From an uncultured Collinsella sp. (GTDB lineage Bacteria > Actinomycetota > Coriobacteriia > Coriobacteriales > Coriobacteriaceae): DNA of 5,514 nt. Positions within the stretch are counted from its first letter, which is position 1. Every line of letters begins with the position of its first letter. The position numbers and the translations under genes were made by a program. The notes under the pieces were generated by a model, which was given only the letters and a program-made list of their open reading frames with translations, was not told the DNA's origin and searched no databases. Location of the stretch: positions 1 to 5,514 of the forward strand of contig CABUDZ010000109.1 of NCBI GenBank assembly GCA_902490445.1, written 5' to 3'. Positions 5,439-5,514 of this stretch are shown here, piece by piece.

Positions 5439-5495
5439 ACGCCTTTGACCGGCGATTTGGGTCGACGGGCAAACCCCGTCAGGACAAAAAGGCGT
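5439..5495. other. nested hairpin near the right edge, unidentified
   Basis: ACGCCTTT (5439-5446) and AAAGGCGT (5488-5495) are perfect 8-nt complements. Within them GTCGACGGG (5461-5469) pairs with CCCGTC and GAC (5475-5485, with a 2-nt AG bulge) around a CAAAC loop. The fold could form from either strand. No T tract follows on +, so it is not an ordinary terminator. The window ends 19 bp later, so any flanking stem or gene is not visible. Confidence 0.35.
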
Positions 5496-5514
5496 GCCTC
5501 GCGCCGCACCGGAC

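Noticed and set aside
4553..5509. 318-codon minus strand open frame over the end of the LTA-synthase-like gene
   Set aside because: Mostly antisense to a gene with intact catalytic motifs. The peptide is unlike any known protein and the part beyond 5254 crosses hairpin-rich DNA.

Overview
The window reads as chromosomal DNA of a GC-rich Gram-positive bacterium, most likely a coriobacterium (Actinomycetota) close to Collinsella. The GroEL carries the GPKGRYVAL variant of the usual GPKGRNVVL segment, ribosome binding sites are strong AGGAGG types, and codons favour G/C at the third base. No 16S gene or other marker is present, so the genus is an inference.

Layout. Positions 1-78 (+) look like the last 25 codons of a gene entering from the left. 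It converges on groEL (159-1796, -), which lies behind groES (1893-2186, -) in one groESL operon. Between groES and the next gene (2187-2469) is a divergent control region. It holds an AT-rich island with a 29-bp imperfect dyad (2291-2319), a likely groESL -10 element, a GC-only leader hairpin beside the groES ribosome binding site, and a separate sigma70-like promoter (2400-2427) pointing right. No CIRCE or HAIR operator is visible.

The rightward genes are a small two-helix membrane protein with a His-His-Asp-Cys-x4-Cys-x2-Cys motif (2470-2838), then a broken gene (2937-3172). The broken gene keeps only a signal peptide and, in another frame, the C-terminal tail of what looks like a zinc/manganese ABC-transporter binding protein (TroA/ZnuA/AdcA family). 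Next is a complete lipoteichoic-acid-synthase-type membrane phosphotransferase of 687 residues (3191-5254). I read the first two as the residue of a metal-uptake locus whose binding-protein gene has lost its middle, with the LTA-synthase-like gene now directly behind it.

The right end (5255-5514) has no convincing gene but is rich in RNA structure: a long imperfect hairpin whose 3' arm is shared with an intrinsic-terminator stem ending in six T, and a second nested hairpin further right. This could be only the 3' end of the LTA-synthase-like transcript, or an attenuator or small RNA. It is the least explained part of the window, with the zinc-locus remnant next.
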